A stretch of DNA of 64,000 nucleotides from an uncultured Lachnospiraceae bacterium (GTDB lineage Bacteria; Bacillota; Clostridia; Lachnospirales; Lachnospiraceae): NCBI GenBank assembly GCA_910578475.1, contig CAJTRK010000003.1, forward strand, positions 119,552-183,551. Reading direction: 5' to 3'. The stretch's first letter is position 1; each line of letters opens with the position of its first letter. The notes below the pieces were generated by a model, which searched no databases, was not told the origin of the DNA, and saw only the letters and a program-made list of their open reading frames with translations. Positions 34,686 to 43,003 of this stretch are shown here, piece by piece. A program made the translations under genes and the position numbers.

Positions 34686-35357
34686 TTAGCTTACAACAGC
34701 CACCATACTATGCCGCACCACGCTGCCGCGGTAAGTATATCCCTTCTGCAGTTCCTGTGCAACGATGCCGGTCTCATACTCTTCACTCTCCACCTGCATG
34801 ACGGCGTTGTGAAGTTCCGGGTCAAATTCCTTGCCGACCGCTTCAATCGGTTTGACGTCAATCGATTCCAGCTCCGTCAGGATTTGTTTATAAATCATTT
34901 CCATGCCCTGTACGAAAGCATCTCCCTTTTCGCTTTCAGGCACAGCCGCCAGCCCTCTTTCAAAATTATCTACAACCGGAAGAATTTTTTCGATGACGCT
35001 TTTTGCTCCCGTTTCAAACATCGCGGATTTTTCTTTTTCCGTGCGCTTCCTGAAGTTATCGAATTCCGCCATCTGCCGCTTTACTCTGTCTTCGAGTTCA
35101 TCGATTTTCGTCTTGAGCGCGTCCTGTTTCTTATCCGCTTTTTCTTTTTTCTTTTTCTCTTTTTTGGCCGCCTTGAAGTCTTCCTTTGAATCGGCCGCTT
35201 CTTCCGTTTCCTGATTCTCTGTCCCGGAAACAGGTATTTCTTCTCCGGCTGCTGCCTCCTCAGAAGTTACTTCTTCCTGCATGTCTTCTTTCTCTAAACT
35301 TTCATTTTCCGTGTTCTCCATTGCATTATCCAATTCTTTCTCTGCCACAGTCTTCAT
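34686..35357 (-). CDS. grpE: Nucleotide exchange factor GrpE
   Basis: 223 residues. The first 75 are acidic then Lys-rich low complexity (AAKKEKKKKEKADKK), followed by the long coiled coil (KIDELEDRVKRQMAEFDNFRKRTEKEK) and the C-terminal beta domain (PVVDNFERGLA, HNAVMQVESEEYETGIVAQELQKGYTYRGSVVRHSMV). It releases ADP from DnaK. The highly charged N-terminal tail is longer than in many orthologues. It lies between hrcA and dnaK. Confidence 0.96.
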   Translation of the reverse strand: MKTVAEKELDNAMENTENESLEKEDMQEEVTSEEAAAGEEIPVSGTENQETEEAADSKEDFKAAKKEKKKKEKADKKQDALKTKIDELEDRVKRQMAEFDNFRKRTEKEKSAMFETGAKSVIEKILPVVDNFERGLAAVPESEKGDAFVQGMEMIYKQILTELESIDVKPIEAVGKEFDPELHNAVMQVESEEYETGIVAQELQKGYTYRGSVVRHSMVAVVS

Positions 35358-35382
35358 CCCTTCCTTTTGCCATTTTAAAGCT

Positions 35383-36405
35383 TTATTTCCTGTATAAATC
35401 GTCCAGCTGATTTTTCAACATCTTTAAATTGTGAACTACTTTTTCATAATCCATACGACGCGGGCCGATGATGCCAATCGTTCCTTTCATGCCCTCATCC
35501 AATTCATAAGTAGCCGTTACGACGCTGCAGTCTTTCATGCTCTGAATCGGTGTTTCATTTCCGATGTAAACCTGTATCCCCGTATTTTCATCCGCCAGAT
35601 TTTCCTGTACGAGTTCATTCAGAAACTGCTTTTCTTCAAAAGTCGTTATCAGCTCGCTGGCTCTCTGATTGTCGGAAAGCTCCGGATATTTGAAAAAGTT
35701 TTTCGCACCGCTCGTATATATTTCCAAATCTTCATCGGCTTTAATCGCTTCTGCGACGGCGTCTATGACATCCGCTACGATTTCACTGTGAATCCCCGCC
35801 TGCTGCTTCATCGCCGCTATCATGCCGAGATTAATTTCTTCCAGCGAAAGTCCGTTCAAATGCGTATTCAGCAAAATATTCAGTTTTAACAGTGTTTCTT
35901 CATGCAGCTCTTCCGAAACAGGCAGAATGGAATTTTTAATCACATTTCCTTCTACGACGATAACTGCCAGAATCTGATTTGCATCCACACGGGAAAGCTG
36001 GATAAATTTCAGCTTGTTACGGTGATACTGCGGAGCCGATATCATAGCCGCGTATTCCGTATTGTTCGCAAGAAGCTTTGCCGCCTGCTTTAAGAGATGT
36101 TCCATTTTGTCTTCCTTTGCAAGAAGCATTTCTTTCATCTCTTCCACTTCCCGCTCTTTCTCTTCCATCATCCTGTCTACATATAGTCTGTATCCTTTGT
36201 CCGATGGAATACGGCCGGCCGATGTATGAGGCTGTAAAATATAACCCAGTTCCTCCAAATCCGCCATTTCGTTTCTGATAGTCGCGGAGCTCAGATTCAA
36301 ATCGGTATACTTGGAAATTGTTCTGCTTCCAACCGGTTCTCCCGTTTCCAGATAGTTCCGAATGATGGCCTGCAATATTTTATATTTTCTTTCATCCATC
36401 TGCAT
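35383..36405 (-). CDS. hrcA: Heat-inducible transcription repressor HrcA
   Basis: 340 residues from the ATG at 36405, which has AGGAG 8 bases upstream. N-terminal winged helix (ERKYKILQAIIRNYLETGEPVGSRTISKYTDLNLSSATIRNEMADLEELGYI) followed by a GAF-like effector domain. HrcA binds CIRCE with help from GroEL and represses the hrcA-grpE-dnaK-dnaJ operon. A perfect CIRCE lies 18 bases upstream of the start, so it is autoregulated. Confidence 0.97.
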   Translation of the reverse strand: MQMDERKYKILQAIIRNYLETGEPVGSRTISKYTDLNLSSATIRNEMADLEELGYILQPHTSAGRIPSDKGYRLYVDRMMEEKEREVEEMKEMLLAKEDKMEHLLKQAAKLLANNTEYAAMISAPQYHRNKLKFIQLSRVDANQILAVIVVEGNVIKNSILPVSEELHEETLLKLNILLNTHLNGLSLEEINLGMIAAMKQQAGIHSEIVADVIDAVAEAIKADEDLEIYTSGAKNFFKYPELSDNQRASELITTFEEKQFLNELVQENLADENTGIQVYIGNETPIQSMKDCSVVTATYELDEGMKGTIGIIGPRRMDYEKVVHNLKMLKNQLDDLYRK

Positions 36406-36422
36406 ACCATTTTCTCCTGTTG

Positions 36423-36449
36423 TTAGCACTCAACTCCTTAGAGTGCTAA
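36423..36449 (-). promoter_or_regulatory. CIRCE operator
   Basis: TTAGCACTC (36423-36431), nine-base spacer, GAGTGCTAA (36441-36449): a perfect match to the consensus HrcA binding site, placed between the promoter and the hrcA start codon. Confidence 0.97.
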
Positions 36450-36457
36450 CATGTTCT

Positions 36458-36474
36458 AGTGATAAGTTATCACT
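36458..36474 (-). promoter_or_regulatory. Second palindrome overlapping the hrcA -10 region
   Basis: AGTGATAAGTTATCACT is a perfect odd-centred dyad that covers the -10 hexamer of the hrcA promoter, only 8 bases from CIRCE. It does not match CIRCE or the CtsR heptad repeat. Confidence 0.6.
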
Positions 36475-36492
36475 TCATTATTTAATTGTCAA
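36464..36492 (-). promoter_or_regulatory. Promoter of the hrcA operon
   Basis: On the minus strand, TTGACA (36487-36492), 17-base spacer and TAACTT (36464-36469), directly upstream of CIRCE. Confidence 0.75.
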
Positions 36493-36514
36493 CATATCTT
36501 ACCAAAAAAATTAT

Positions 36515-36555
36515 GAAAAAAAAATAAAAAACGCAGACTCAGCAGCCTGCGTTTT
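36515..36555 (-). terminator. Intrinsic terminator (second of a tandem pair)
   Basis: AAAACGCAG and CTGCGTTTT (36528-36536 with 36547-36555), followed on the minus strand by a T-rich run. It isolates the hrcA promoter from the upstream gene. Confidence 0.8.
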
Positions 36556-36582
36556 GGCATCCACTAAGATTACAGCAATTTC

Positions 36583-36637
36583 CTATAAAAATAAAAAAGC
36601 AACCGGTTCAAGTTCTTACTCAAACTGATTGCTTTTA
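36583..36637 (-). terminator. Intrinsic terminator of the DUF6465 gene
   Basis: AAAAGCAA and TTGCTTTT arms with a partly paired interior; the minus strand continues TTTTTTATTTTT. It lies 29 bases past the stop codon. Confidence 0.75.
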
Positions 36638-36665
36638 TTGTGCTCTCTTTTCTGCGGATAAATCG

Positions 36666-37088
36666 TCAGAAATTGAAATCACCGCGCTCTTCACCGTTGA
36701 TAACATAGTATACCTTATTTTCTTCAGGTTTTACATAAAGTTCAACAGTCTTGAAATCCGCAGGGTCTCTGTGTAAATCATACTCCCAGATATCTTTCGC
36801 GCTTTTTACCAGCTCTTCGGTCGTATGTGCGCTGTCGCCAAACTGTATTTCAACAGTTGCCTTTACCGCAGGTTTTCTTCCGGCCGTTTTTGTCGTTGTT
36901 TCTTTCTCCGACGTTTTCTTTGCAGCAGTTTTCTTCACAGTTGTCTTTTTCTCCGCAGCCTTTGCTGCCGAAGGCTTTCTTCCAGGTTTCTTCTTCTCGG
37001 TTTTTGCTGCTTCTTGTACTGCTTCTGCAGTCTGAACTGCTTCCGGTTTCACAGCCGCTTTCTCAGCCGCTTTCTTTACTTCTGCCAT
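36666..37088 (-). CDS. Histone H1-like basic protein with DUF6465-type C-terminus
   Basis: 140 residues from an ATG preceded by GGAGGAG. Residues 1-70 are Lys/Ala/Thr-rich with AT-hook-like words (PGRKP, AGRKP) and repeated KKT, as in bacterial H1-like DNA-binding tails. Residues 72-140 form a compact mixed alpha/beta domain (VEIQFGDSAHTTEELVKSAKDIWEYDLHRDPADFKTVELYVKPEENKVYYVING) that fits the DUF6465 family found in Clostridia. A nucleoid-associated role is inferred from composition; the folded domain has no known function. Monocistronic with tandem terminators. Confidence 0.8.
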   Translation of the reverse strand: MAEVKKAAEKAAVKPEAVQTAEAVQEAAKTEKKKPGRKPSAAKAAEKKTTVKKTAAKKTSEKETTTKTAGRKPAVKATVEIQFGDSAHTTEELVKSAKDIWEYDLHRDPADFKTVELYVKPEENKVYYVINGEERGDFNF

Positions 37089-37298
37089 GAATTCTCCTCC
37101 CATGTACTTACCAAAACTTTTTATTTATGCTGCAATCATCTAGTTCAACACTTTATAATCTACTGATTTATATAATATGAATATACTATCACTTGATTAC
37201 AGAGCAATTTTACCCCAAAGCATTCTGCCTTGTCAACTAACAAACTGTCACAAATCCATTGTGATTTCTGCTCATTTGTATACGAAATGCTGTAAAAA

Positions 37299-38123
37299 TC
37301 AGGCAAAAAAGAAATATATCAGGACGATGACCCCCAAAATAATGCGATACCAGCCAAATACCTTAAAATCATGCTTTTTGATATAACCCATCAGGAAACG
37401 GATAACAAGAACGGACACAAGAAACGCGACAATCATACCGACAAACAAAATGACCAGCTCACTTTCCGTAAATGAAAATCCAAACTTAACGATTTTCAGC
37501 AAACTTGCGCCGAACATAACCGGAATTGCCAGAAAAAAAGTAAATTCCGCCGCTACGGTTCTTGATACCCCAATCATCAGCGCGCCCACAATCGTCGCCC
37601 CGGAACGGGATGTTCCCGGAAAAATCGCTGCAATGAGCTGAAAGAAGCCAATCATCAGTGCGGTCCGGTATGTAATCTGTTCCAGACTCGTAATATGAGG
37701 GCGCATACTTTTATTTCGGTTCTCAACCACAATAAACGCCACACCAAATACAATCAGCGCCGCGGCAACACACCACGGATTATAAAAAAGCTCGTTAAAA
37801 ATATCATCAAAGGCGAGCCCTATCGCCGCGGCCGGAATACAGGCCACGATAATTTTAAACCAGAGGACAAATATATCCTTTCGGATAAAAGGCTGATTGC
37901 GCTTTTTCAATTCAAACGGGAATATCTTATCCCAGAAGAGCACCACGACCGCCAGAATCGCGCCAAGCTGTATCACAACAAGGAACATCTCCAGAAAGTC
38001 CTCATCTACATTCAGTTTCACGAACTCATTGAACAAAATCATATGTCCCGTGCTGCTGATGGGCAGCCATTCCGTAATCCCTTCCACAATACCGAACAAA
38101 ATTGCCTTGATAATCTCTAACAT
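37299..38123 (-). CDS. uppP: Undecaprenyl-diphosphatase UppP (BacA)
   Basis: 274 residues, about eight membrane helices. Catalytic signatures GIVEGITEWLPISSTGHM and PGTSRSGATI are both intact. The enzyme regenerates undecaprenyl phosphate for cell wall synthesis and gives bacitracin tolerance. Its start overlaps the end of the patatin gene by 7 bases, so the two are translationally linked. The gap between it and the DUF6465 gene (37089-37298) shows no gene; a minus-strand promoter is not obvious. Confidence 0.96.
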   Translation of the reverse strand: MLEIIKAILFGIVEGITEWLPISSTGHMILFNEFVKLNVDEDFLEMFLVVIQLGAILAVVVLFWDKIFPFELKKRNQPFIRKDIFVLWFKIIVACIPAAAIGLAFDDIFNELFYNPWCVAAALIVFGVAFIVVENRNKSMRPHITSLEQITYRTALMIGFFQLIAAIFPGTSRSGATIVGALMIGVSRTVAAEFTFFLAIPVMFGASLLKIVKFGFSFTESELVILFVGMIVAFLVSVLVIRFLMGYIKKHDFKVFGWYRIILGVIVLIYFFFA

Positions 38124-38980
38124 GATTCTTCCTCCAGAAATTCCAATAAATCGATGTAACAGTCCTCCGCATCCTTGTAGCCTTCTTCATAGAGCGCATC
38201 CAGCCTGGCCCGGTCTTTTTCAACACGTCCTACATTACTCTTATGCTTTGACCGGATAATAAATGCTTTCCCCTGTTCTTTCAGCTCATTCATATATTGC
38301 AGCGTGCCGTTATAGGCGATATGCCTTTCCCGCATACGTTCATATACTTTGGGGTACCGAAGGTAGCGGGCCCTTATCATGGCAAGCTCTGCCGCGCCCG
38401 AAGGCTTTCTTGTATAGCCCTCCTCTTTTGTCATCACAATGACGTTTTTACGGTTTCCGTCCTGTATGGAACGTCTGACCGGTATGGAATCCGAAATACC
38501 GCCATCCAGATAAAGTCCGCTGCCGATTCTGACATTTCTGGAAACAAGCGGCATGGAGCTGGACGCCTGAATCGCCACAATATCCCGGTGCATATCCTCA
38601 AGCCGGATATACTCCGCCTCGCCCGTCACTATATTGGTCACGACCGCGTAAGCTTTGCCCGGATATTTTTCGAACGCTTCATAATCATAGGGGTCCAGAT
38701 AATCCGGAATTAATCCATAACACATATCCGCCCCGAACAGATTTCCGGTAAACAAAAGACTCTCCACGCTGCAATATGCCTTCTGCCCCAGATATTCAAC
38801 ATTCGTCCGGTATGCCCTTTTTCGCTGTTTCGAAAGATAGCTGCACATACAGCACGCTCCTGCGGACACGCCATAGCAGCTTGAAAATTCTATGTCCTTA
38901 TCCAGAAAAAAATCCAGCACACCGGCGGTATAAATTCCCTTCATGCCGCCGCCTTCCAAAATCAGTCCTGCCTGATACAT
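38117..38980 (-). CDS. Patatin-like phospholipase
   Basis: 287 residues with the patatin catalytic set: oxyanion loop EGGGMKG (9-15), nucleophile in GVSAG, and DGG in LYLDGGISDSIP supplying the catalytic aspartate. Similar to the YjjU branch, with DUF6363-like C-terminal part. It hydrolyses acyl esters, perhaps membrane lipids; no signal peptide is seen. The overlap with uppP suggests a joint membrane-lipid function, which is inference. Confidence 0.9.
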   Translation of the reverse strand: MYQAGLILEGGGMKGIYTAGVLDFFLDKDIEFSSCYGVSAGACCMCSYLSKQRKRAYRTNVEYLGQKAYCSVESLLFTGNLFGADMCYGLIPDYLDPYDYEAFEKYPGKAYAVVTNIVTGEAEYIRLEDMHRDIVAIQASSSMPLVSRNVRIGSGLYLDGGISDSIPVRRSIQDGNRKNVIVMTKEEGYTRKPSGAAELAMIRARYLRYPKVYERMRERHIAYNGTLQYMNELKEQGKAFIIRSKHKSNVGRVEKDRARLDALYEEGYKDAEDCYIDLLEFLEEESC

Positions 38981-39008
38981 TTTAATTCCCTCTTTTCACC
39001 AAATCATT

Positions 39009-40196
39009 TTATGAATACTGCTCCCGCACAAATTTCCGGAATGCCGGAAGAGAACGCTCTACCTTCCCGGTATCGATGCAATACGCCATGCGGAAGTAAC
39101 CCGGAGCCCCGAACGTATCGCCGGGCACGAGAATCAGGTCATACTGTTTCGCTTTTTCACAGAATGCCACAGAATCCTCCTCCAGCGCTTTCGGAAACAT
39201 ATAGAAAGTGCCTCCCGGCTTCACACACGCAAATCCGAGAGAAGTCAGTTCCTTATATAATATGTTGCAATTCTTTTCATATACGGATAAATCCGCCGTT
39301 AAATCCAGTACTTCCGCTACCGCGAGCTGAATAATGGACGGCGGGCAGTTGTGTCCTGTCCCTCTCGAAATCTGCGCGCACATACTCGTAACGTATTCCG
39401 CATCGGTGCATGACGGGTTGACCGCCACATAGCCGATTCTTTCTCCCGGCAGAGACAACGACTTGGAATAGGAATAACAGGACAGGGAATTGTTATAAAA
39501 GCCTGATACATAGGGCGCATCCGTACCTTCAAATACGATTTCCCTGTATGGTTCATCGGAAATGAGGAAAATATCATGTCCGTATTCTTTTTCCTTTTCC
39601 GACATGATTCTTGTCAGCTCCCGGATGGTTTCCGTCGTATAAACGACTCCGGACGGATTGTTCGGCGTGTTGATAAGAACCGCCATAACCTTTTCCGTCA
39701 GCATTTCCTCAAATACACCGAAGTTAATCTGAAAATTTTCCGTATTGGCCGGAACGACTTTCAACACGGCCCCGCTCAGATTGACATAGGGCTGATATTC
39801 AGGAAAATACGGCGCAAACGTCAGGACTTCATCTCCCGGCTGCGTAACGCACCGGACTGCATGAGCGATGGCTCCCGCCGCGCCCGTCGTCATAAAAATA
39901 TGATTCCCGGTATACTGCATGCCAAACCGTTCATTCAAAGACTTTGCAATTTTTTCCCTTACTGCGGGAATGCCGAGGCTCTGGCTGTACCCGTGCAGCT
40001 CCATCGGGTCGCGGTTCTGCAGCAGTTCTATCATGACGTCCGTAAACTTCTGCGGCGCAGGAACAGACGGATTTCCGAGACTGAAATCAAACACGTTTTC
40101 ATAGCCGATTTCCGCCCCTCTTGCCGTTGCAAATTCCGATAACTGCCGGATAACAGATTTTCCTTTTAACATATCTTTATATTTTTGTACAATCAT
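39009..40196 (-). CDS. Pyridoxal phosphate-dependent aminotransferase (class I/II)
   Basis: 395 residues, fold type I. NPNNPSG-like motif as NTPNNPSG, DEPYR, PLP lysine in YSYSKSLSLPGERIGY and the C-terminal arginine in YFRMAYC. It resembles aspartate/aromatic aminotransferases of group I-gamma. The amino-group substrate cannot be told. 31 bases separate it from glpK, which is upstream on the same strand. Confidence 0.9.
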   Translation of the reverse strand: MIVQKYKDMLKGKSVIRQLSEFATARGAEIGYENVFDFSLGNPSVPAPQKFTDVMIELLQNRDPMELHGYSQSLGIPAVREKIAKSLNERFGMQYTGNHIFMTTGAAGAIAHAVRCVTQPGDEVLTFAPYFPEYQPYVNLSGAVLKVVPANTENFQINFGVFEEMLTEKVMAVLINTPNNPSGVVYTTETIRELTRIMSEKEKEYGHDIFLISDEPYREIVFEGTDAPYVSGFYNNSLSCYSYSKSLSLPGERIGYVAVNPSCTDAEYVTSMCAQISRGTGHNCPPSIIQLAVAEVLDLTADLSVYEKNCNILYKELTSLGFACVKPGGTFYMFPKALEEDSVAFCEKAKQYDLILVPGDTFGAPGYFRMAYCIDTGKVERSLPAFRKFVREQYS

Positions 40197-40227
40197 CTTT
40201 CTTCCTCCCCGTTTAATCTTCGTCTGT

Positions 40228-41724
40228 TTAATCTTCTTCCGCCCAACTCAATGCGCACCTTACCGCTCTTTTCCATCCTTTTAACAGTTTTGCCCGTTTC
40301 TCTTCTTCCATAGATGCTTCAAATGTTCTGTCCAGCTTCCAGTTCGCACAGATTTCTTCCCTGTCTTTCCAGTAACCGACGGCGAGTCCGGCAAGATAGG
40401 CCGCTCCCAACGCCGTTGTTTCAATACAGCTCGGCCGGTGTACCGTCTGCCCGATAATATCCGCCTGGAACTGCATCAGAAACTGATTGGCGCTGGCGCC
40501 CCCGTCCACTTTTAATTCCTGCAAGGGCATCCCCGCATCCTCTTCCATTGCCAGCAGAACATCCGCCGTCTGATACGCGACGGATTCCAACGCAGCTCTG
40601 ATAAAATGTTCTTTTTCGCAGCCTCTCGTGATTCCGACGACTGTGCCTCTCGCATAGGGATTCCAGTAAGGCGCTCCCATTCCCGCAAAAGCAGGTACGA
40701 TATAAACACCGTTCGTATCCGCAACGCTCGCGGCATATTTCTCCGACTGCCCGGATTCCCTTATCATCCGCATGCTGTCGCGCAGCCACTGAATTGCCGC
40801 GCCCGCCACAAAAACGCTTCCTTCCAGCGCATATTCCACCTTGCCGCCAACGCCTGCCGCAATCGTCGTCAGCAGTCCATGCCCGGAGGAAATGGCCTTC
40901 TCTCCTGTATTCATCAACAAAAAGCAGCCTGTCCCATAAGTATTTTTTACCTGCCCCGGTTCAAAACAGCACTGACCGAACAGGGCGGACTGCTGGTCCC
41001 CGGCCGCGCCTGCAATCGGGATTCCGATGCCCGGAATTTCCGCCATCGTCTTTCCGTATACGCAGCTTGACGGCTTTACTTCCGGCATCATGCCCACCGG
41101 TATTTTAAAAAGCGCGAGCAATTCCTTATCCCAACATAATTTATGAATATTAAAAAGCATCGTACGGGATGCGTTCGTATAGTCCGTTACATGCACGGCT
41201 CCTTTTGTCAGATTCCAAATCAGCCATGTATCAACCGTTCCGAACAACAGTTCTCCTGCTTCCGCTCTCGCTCTGACTCCTTCCACATTATCGAGAATCC
41301 AGGCAATTTTACTCGCCGAAAAATAAGCGTCCGGAATCAATCCTGTTTTCTCCCGAATCATCTTTTCATACCCCTGCGCCTTCAGCGCATCAATCACTTC
41401 CGCCGTGCGCCGGCATTGCCATACAATCGCATGATAAACCGGTTCTCCTGTTTTCTTATCCCAGACGATTGTCGTTTCGCGCTGATTCGTAATCCCGATT
41501 CCCGCAATGTCCTGCGCGGACACACCGATATTCGCCATCGCCTCCGTCACAACTGCCATCTGCGACGACCAGATTTCCCTCGGGTTATGCTCCACCCAAC
41601 CCGGCTGCGGATAGATTTGCGTAAATTCTTTCTGTGCCATGCTGCAAATCGCGCCTTCTTTATCGAAAAGAATACATCTCGAACTTGTCGTTCCCTGGTC
41701 AAGCGCCATGATATATTTCTGCAT
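40228..41724 (-). CDS. glpK: Glycerol kinase
   Basis: 498 residues, FGGY family. MALDQGTTSSRCILFD, TNQRETTIVWDKKTG and AGDQQSALFGQ are glycerol-kinase motifs; QTVHRPSCIETTALGAAYLAGLA closes the active site. It makes sn-glycerol-3-phosphate. In Firmicutes HPr can phosphorylate a histidine in GlpK; both HPr-like proteins in this window cannot do this. GGAGGG lies 4-5 bases before the ATG at 41724. No glpF or glpD neighbour. Confidence 0.96.
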   Translation of the reverse strand: MQKYIMALDQGTTSSRCILFDKEGAICSMAQKEFTQIYPQPGWVEHNPREIWSSQMAVVTEAMANIGVSAQDIAGIGITNQRETTIVWDKKTGEPVYHAIVWQCRRTAEVIDALKAQGYEKMIREKTGLIPDAYFSASKIAWILDNVEGVRARAEAGELLFGTVDTWLIWNLTKGAVHVTDYTNASRTMLFNIHKLCWDKELLALFKIPVGMMPEVKPSSCVYGKTMAEIPGIGIPIAGAAGDQQSALFGQCCFEPGQVKNTYGTGCFLLMNTGEKAISSGHGLLTTIAAGVGGKVEYALEGSVFVAGAAIQWLRDSMRMIRESGQSEKYAASVADTNGVYIVPAFAGMGAPYWNPYARGTVVGITRGCEKEHFIRAALESVAYQTADVLLAMEEDAGMPLQELKVDGGASANQFLMQFQADIIGQTVHRPSCIETTALGAAYLAGLAVGYWKDREEICANWKLDRTFEASMEEEKRAKLLKGWKRAVRCALSWAEED

Positions 41725-41831
41725 ATACCCTCCAATCCGTAAACAGGCTTTTCTTCTGTTCACAAAGCATTATGTTATAGTATAATATATTTTTTTTCTT
41801 CTGTTAAGCCTCTTCCTATTTTTTTTAAATG

Positions 41832-41840
41832 TGGTACAAT
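41832..41840 (+). promoter_or_regulatory. Extended -10 promoter for the AEC transporter gene
   Basis: TGGTACAAT, an extended -10 element, about 105 bases before the start codon at 41945; the -35 region is T-rich without a clear hexamer. Confidence 0.45.
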
Positions 41841-41944
41841 ACTGCTTGTGCCCGTTGTCTTTTCTGTATTTACGGCCGCATGAAAAATAGAATGAATCCC
41901 TTTGGAATCTGCATGTCTGCCAAAGCGGACAGATAGGAGTATTT

Positions 41945-42892
41945 ATGAGTATTACGGTTGTTCTGGAACAAATGATTATCATCATGATTTTAATCAGCGT
42001 CGGAATCCTTCTTTTCCGGAAAAAAATGTTGTCCGAAGATACTTCAAGACAGCTTTCCGGGCTGATTGTCAATATTACAAATCCAGCGGTTCTGATTTGC
42101 TCCGCTTTCGATGATTCTCCGAAAGTACCGCTGCAGACGCTTGGGCTCAGTCTGTTGGTGTTTATTATTTCCTATTCGGTCTTAATTTTGTTCGCTTACC
42201 TGATTCCGCTTGTCCTGAGGGTCCCGAACCATGCCCGCTATTCTTACCATATGCTGACCGTTTTCGGCAACGTCGGCTTTATCGGTATTCCGCTGGCATC
42301 GGCCGTACTCGGTTCAGGCTCGCTTATTTTTGTATCCATTAATAATCTGATTTACAACGTTCTCGTATATACTTACGGACTTTCTACGCTGAAAAAGGCA
42401 TCCCTGGCACAGCATCCGGACGCCGCGCCGCAGAAGCCTGAAAGCATTCTGCATAAACTTGTCAATGCCGGAACCGTTTCCGCCGCGCTGACTATCTTTT
42501 TCTATCTCGGCGATTTCCATGTGCCGGAGATTATTTCCGCTTCCCTGACGCATGCCGGCCGGACTACCACCTTTTTATCCATGCTGGTGCTCGGCGTCTC
42601 GGTCGCACAGATGACGCCGAAAGATATTTTTTCCCATCCGAAGCTTTATGGCTTCACGCTCATCCGGCAGATATTGCTGCCCGTCGGATTCACGCTGCTG
42701 CTCGGCCTCTTTGTCCGGGAACCGTTGATTTTGAATACCACCGCCCTGATGCTGGCGGTTCCGGCCGGCAATATGCCGCTGATGCTTTCCAAGCAGCTTC
42801 ATGTGGAAGAATCAACGATTTCACAGGGTATTATTCTGACGACGCTTCTAAGCCTGCTGACCATTCCGATTGTGACGTTTTTTATCGCGTAA
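41945..42892 (+). CDS. AEC family transporter
   Basis: 315 residues with about ten membrane helices in two five-helix halves, of the auxin efflux carrier (AEC) family. FGNVGFIGIPLASAVLG in the first half and AGNMPLMLSKQLHVEESTISQGI in the second are the typical crossover regions. Substrates of bacterial members include malonate, malate or amino acids; here unknown. AGGAG precedes the start. Ends in a bidirectional terminator shared with pyk. Confidence 0.9.
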   Translation: MSITVVLEQMIIIMILISVGILLFRKKMLSEDTSRQLSGLIVNITNPAVLICSAFDDSPKVPLQTLGLSLLVFIISYSVLILFAYLIPLVLRVPNHARYSYHMLTVFGNVGFIGIPLASAVLGSGSLIFVSINNLIYNVLVYTYGLSTLKKASLAQHPDAAPQKPESILHKLVNAGTVSAALTIFFYLGDFHVPEIISASLTHAGRTTTFLSMLVLGVSVAQMTPKDIFSHPKLYGFTLIRQILLPVGFTLLLGLFVREPLILNTTALMLAVPAGNMPLMLSKQLHVEESTISQGIILTTLLSLLTIPIVTFFIA

Positions 42893-42948
42893 GATATTCT
42901 TATGGGTCAAAAATAAGCGTTCTGTTCCCGGCCGGCTTCGCAAAATAA

Positions 42949-42993
42949 AAGAAAGTTTCTTATTTAATAATATATTAAATAAGGAACTTTCTT
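42949..42993. terminator. Bidirectional intrinsic terminator
   Basis: AAGAAAGTT and AACTTTCTT arms enclose a CTTATTTAAT/ATTAAATAAG stem with a short AT loop. It lies between the convergent AEC and pyk genes. Confidence 0.9.
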
Positions 42994-43003
42994 CATCTGA
43001 AAT

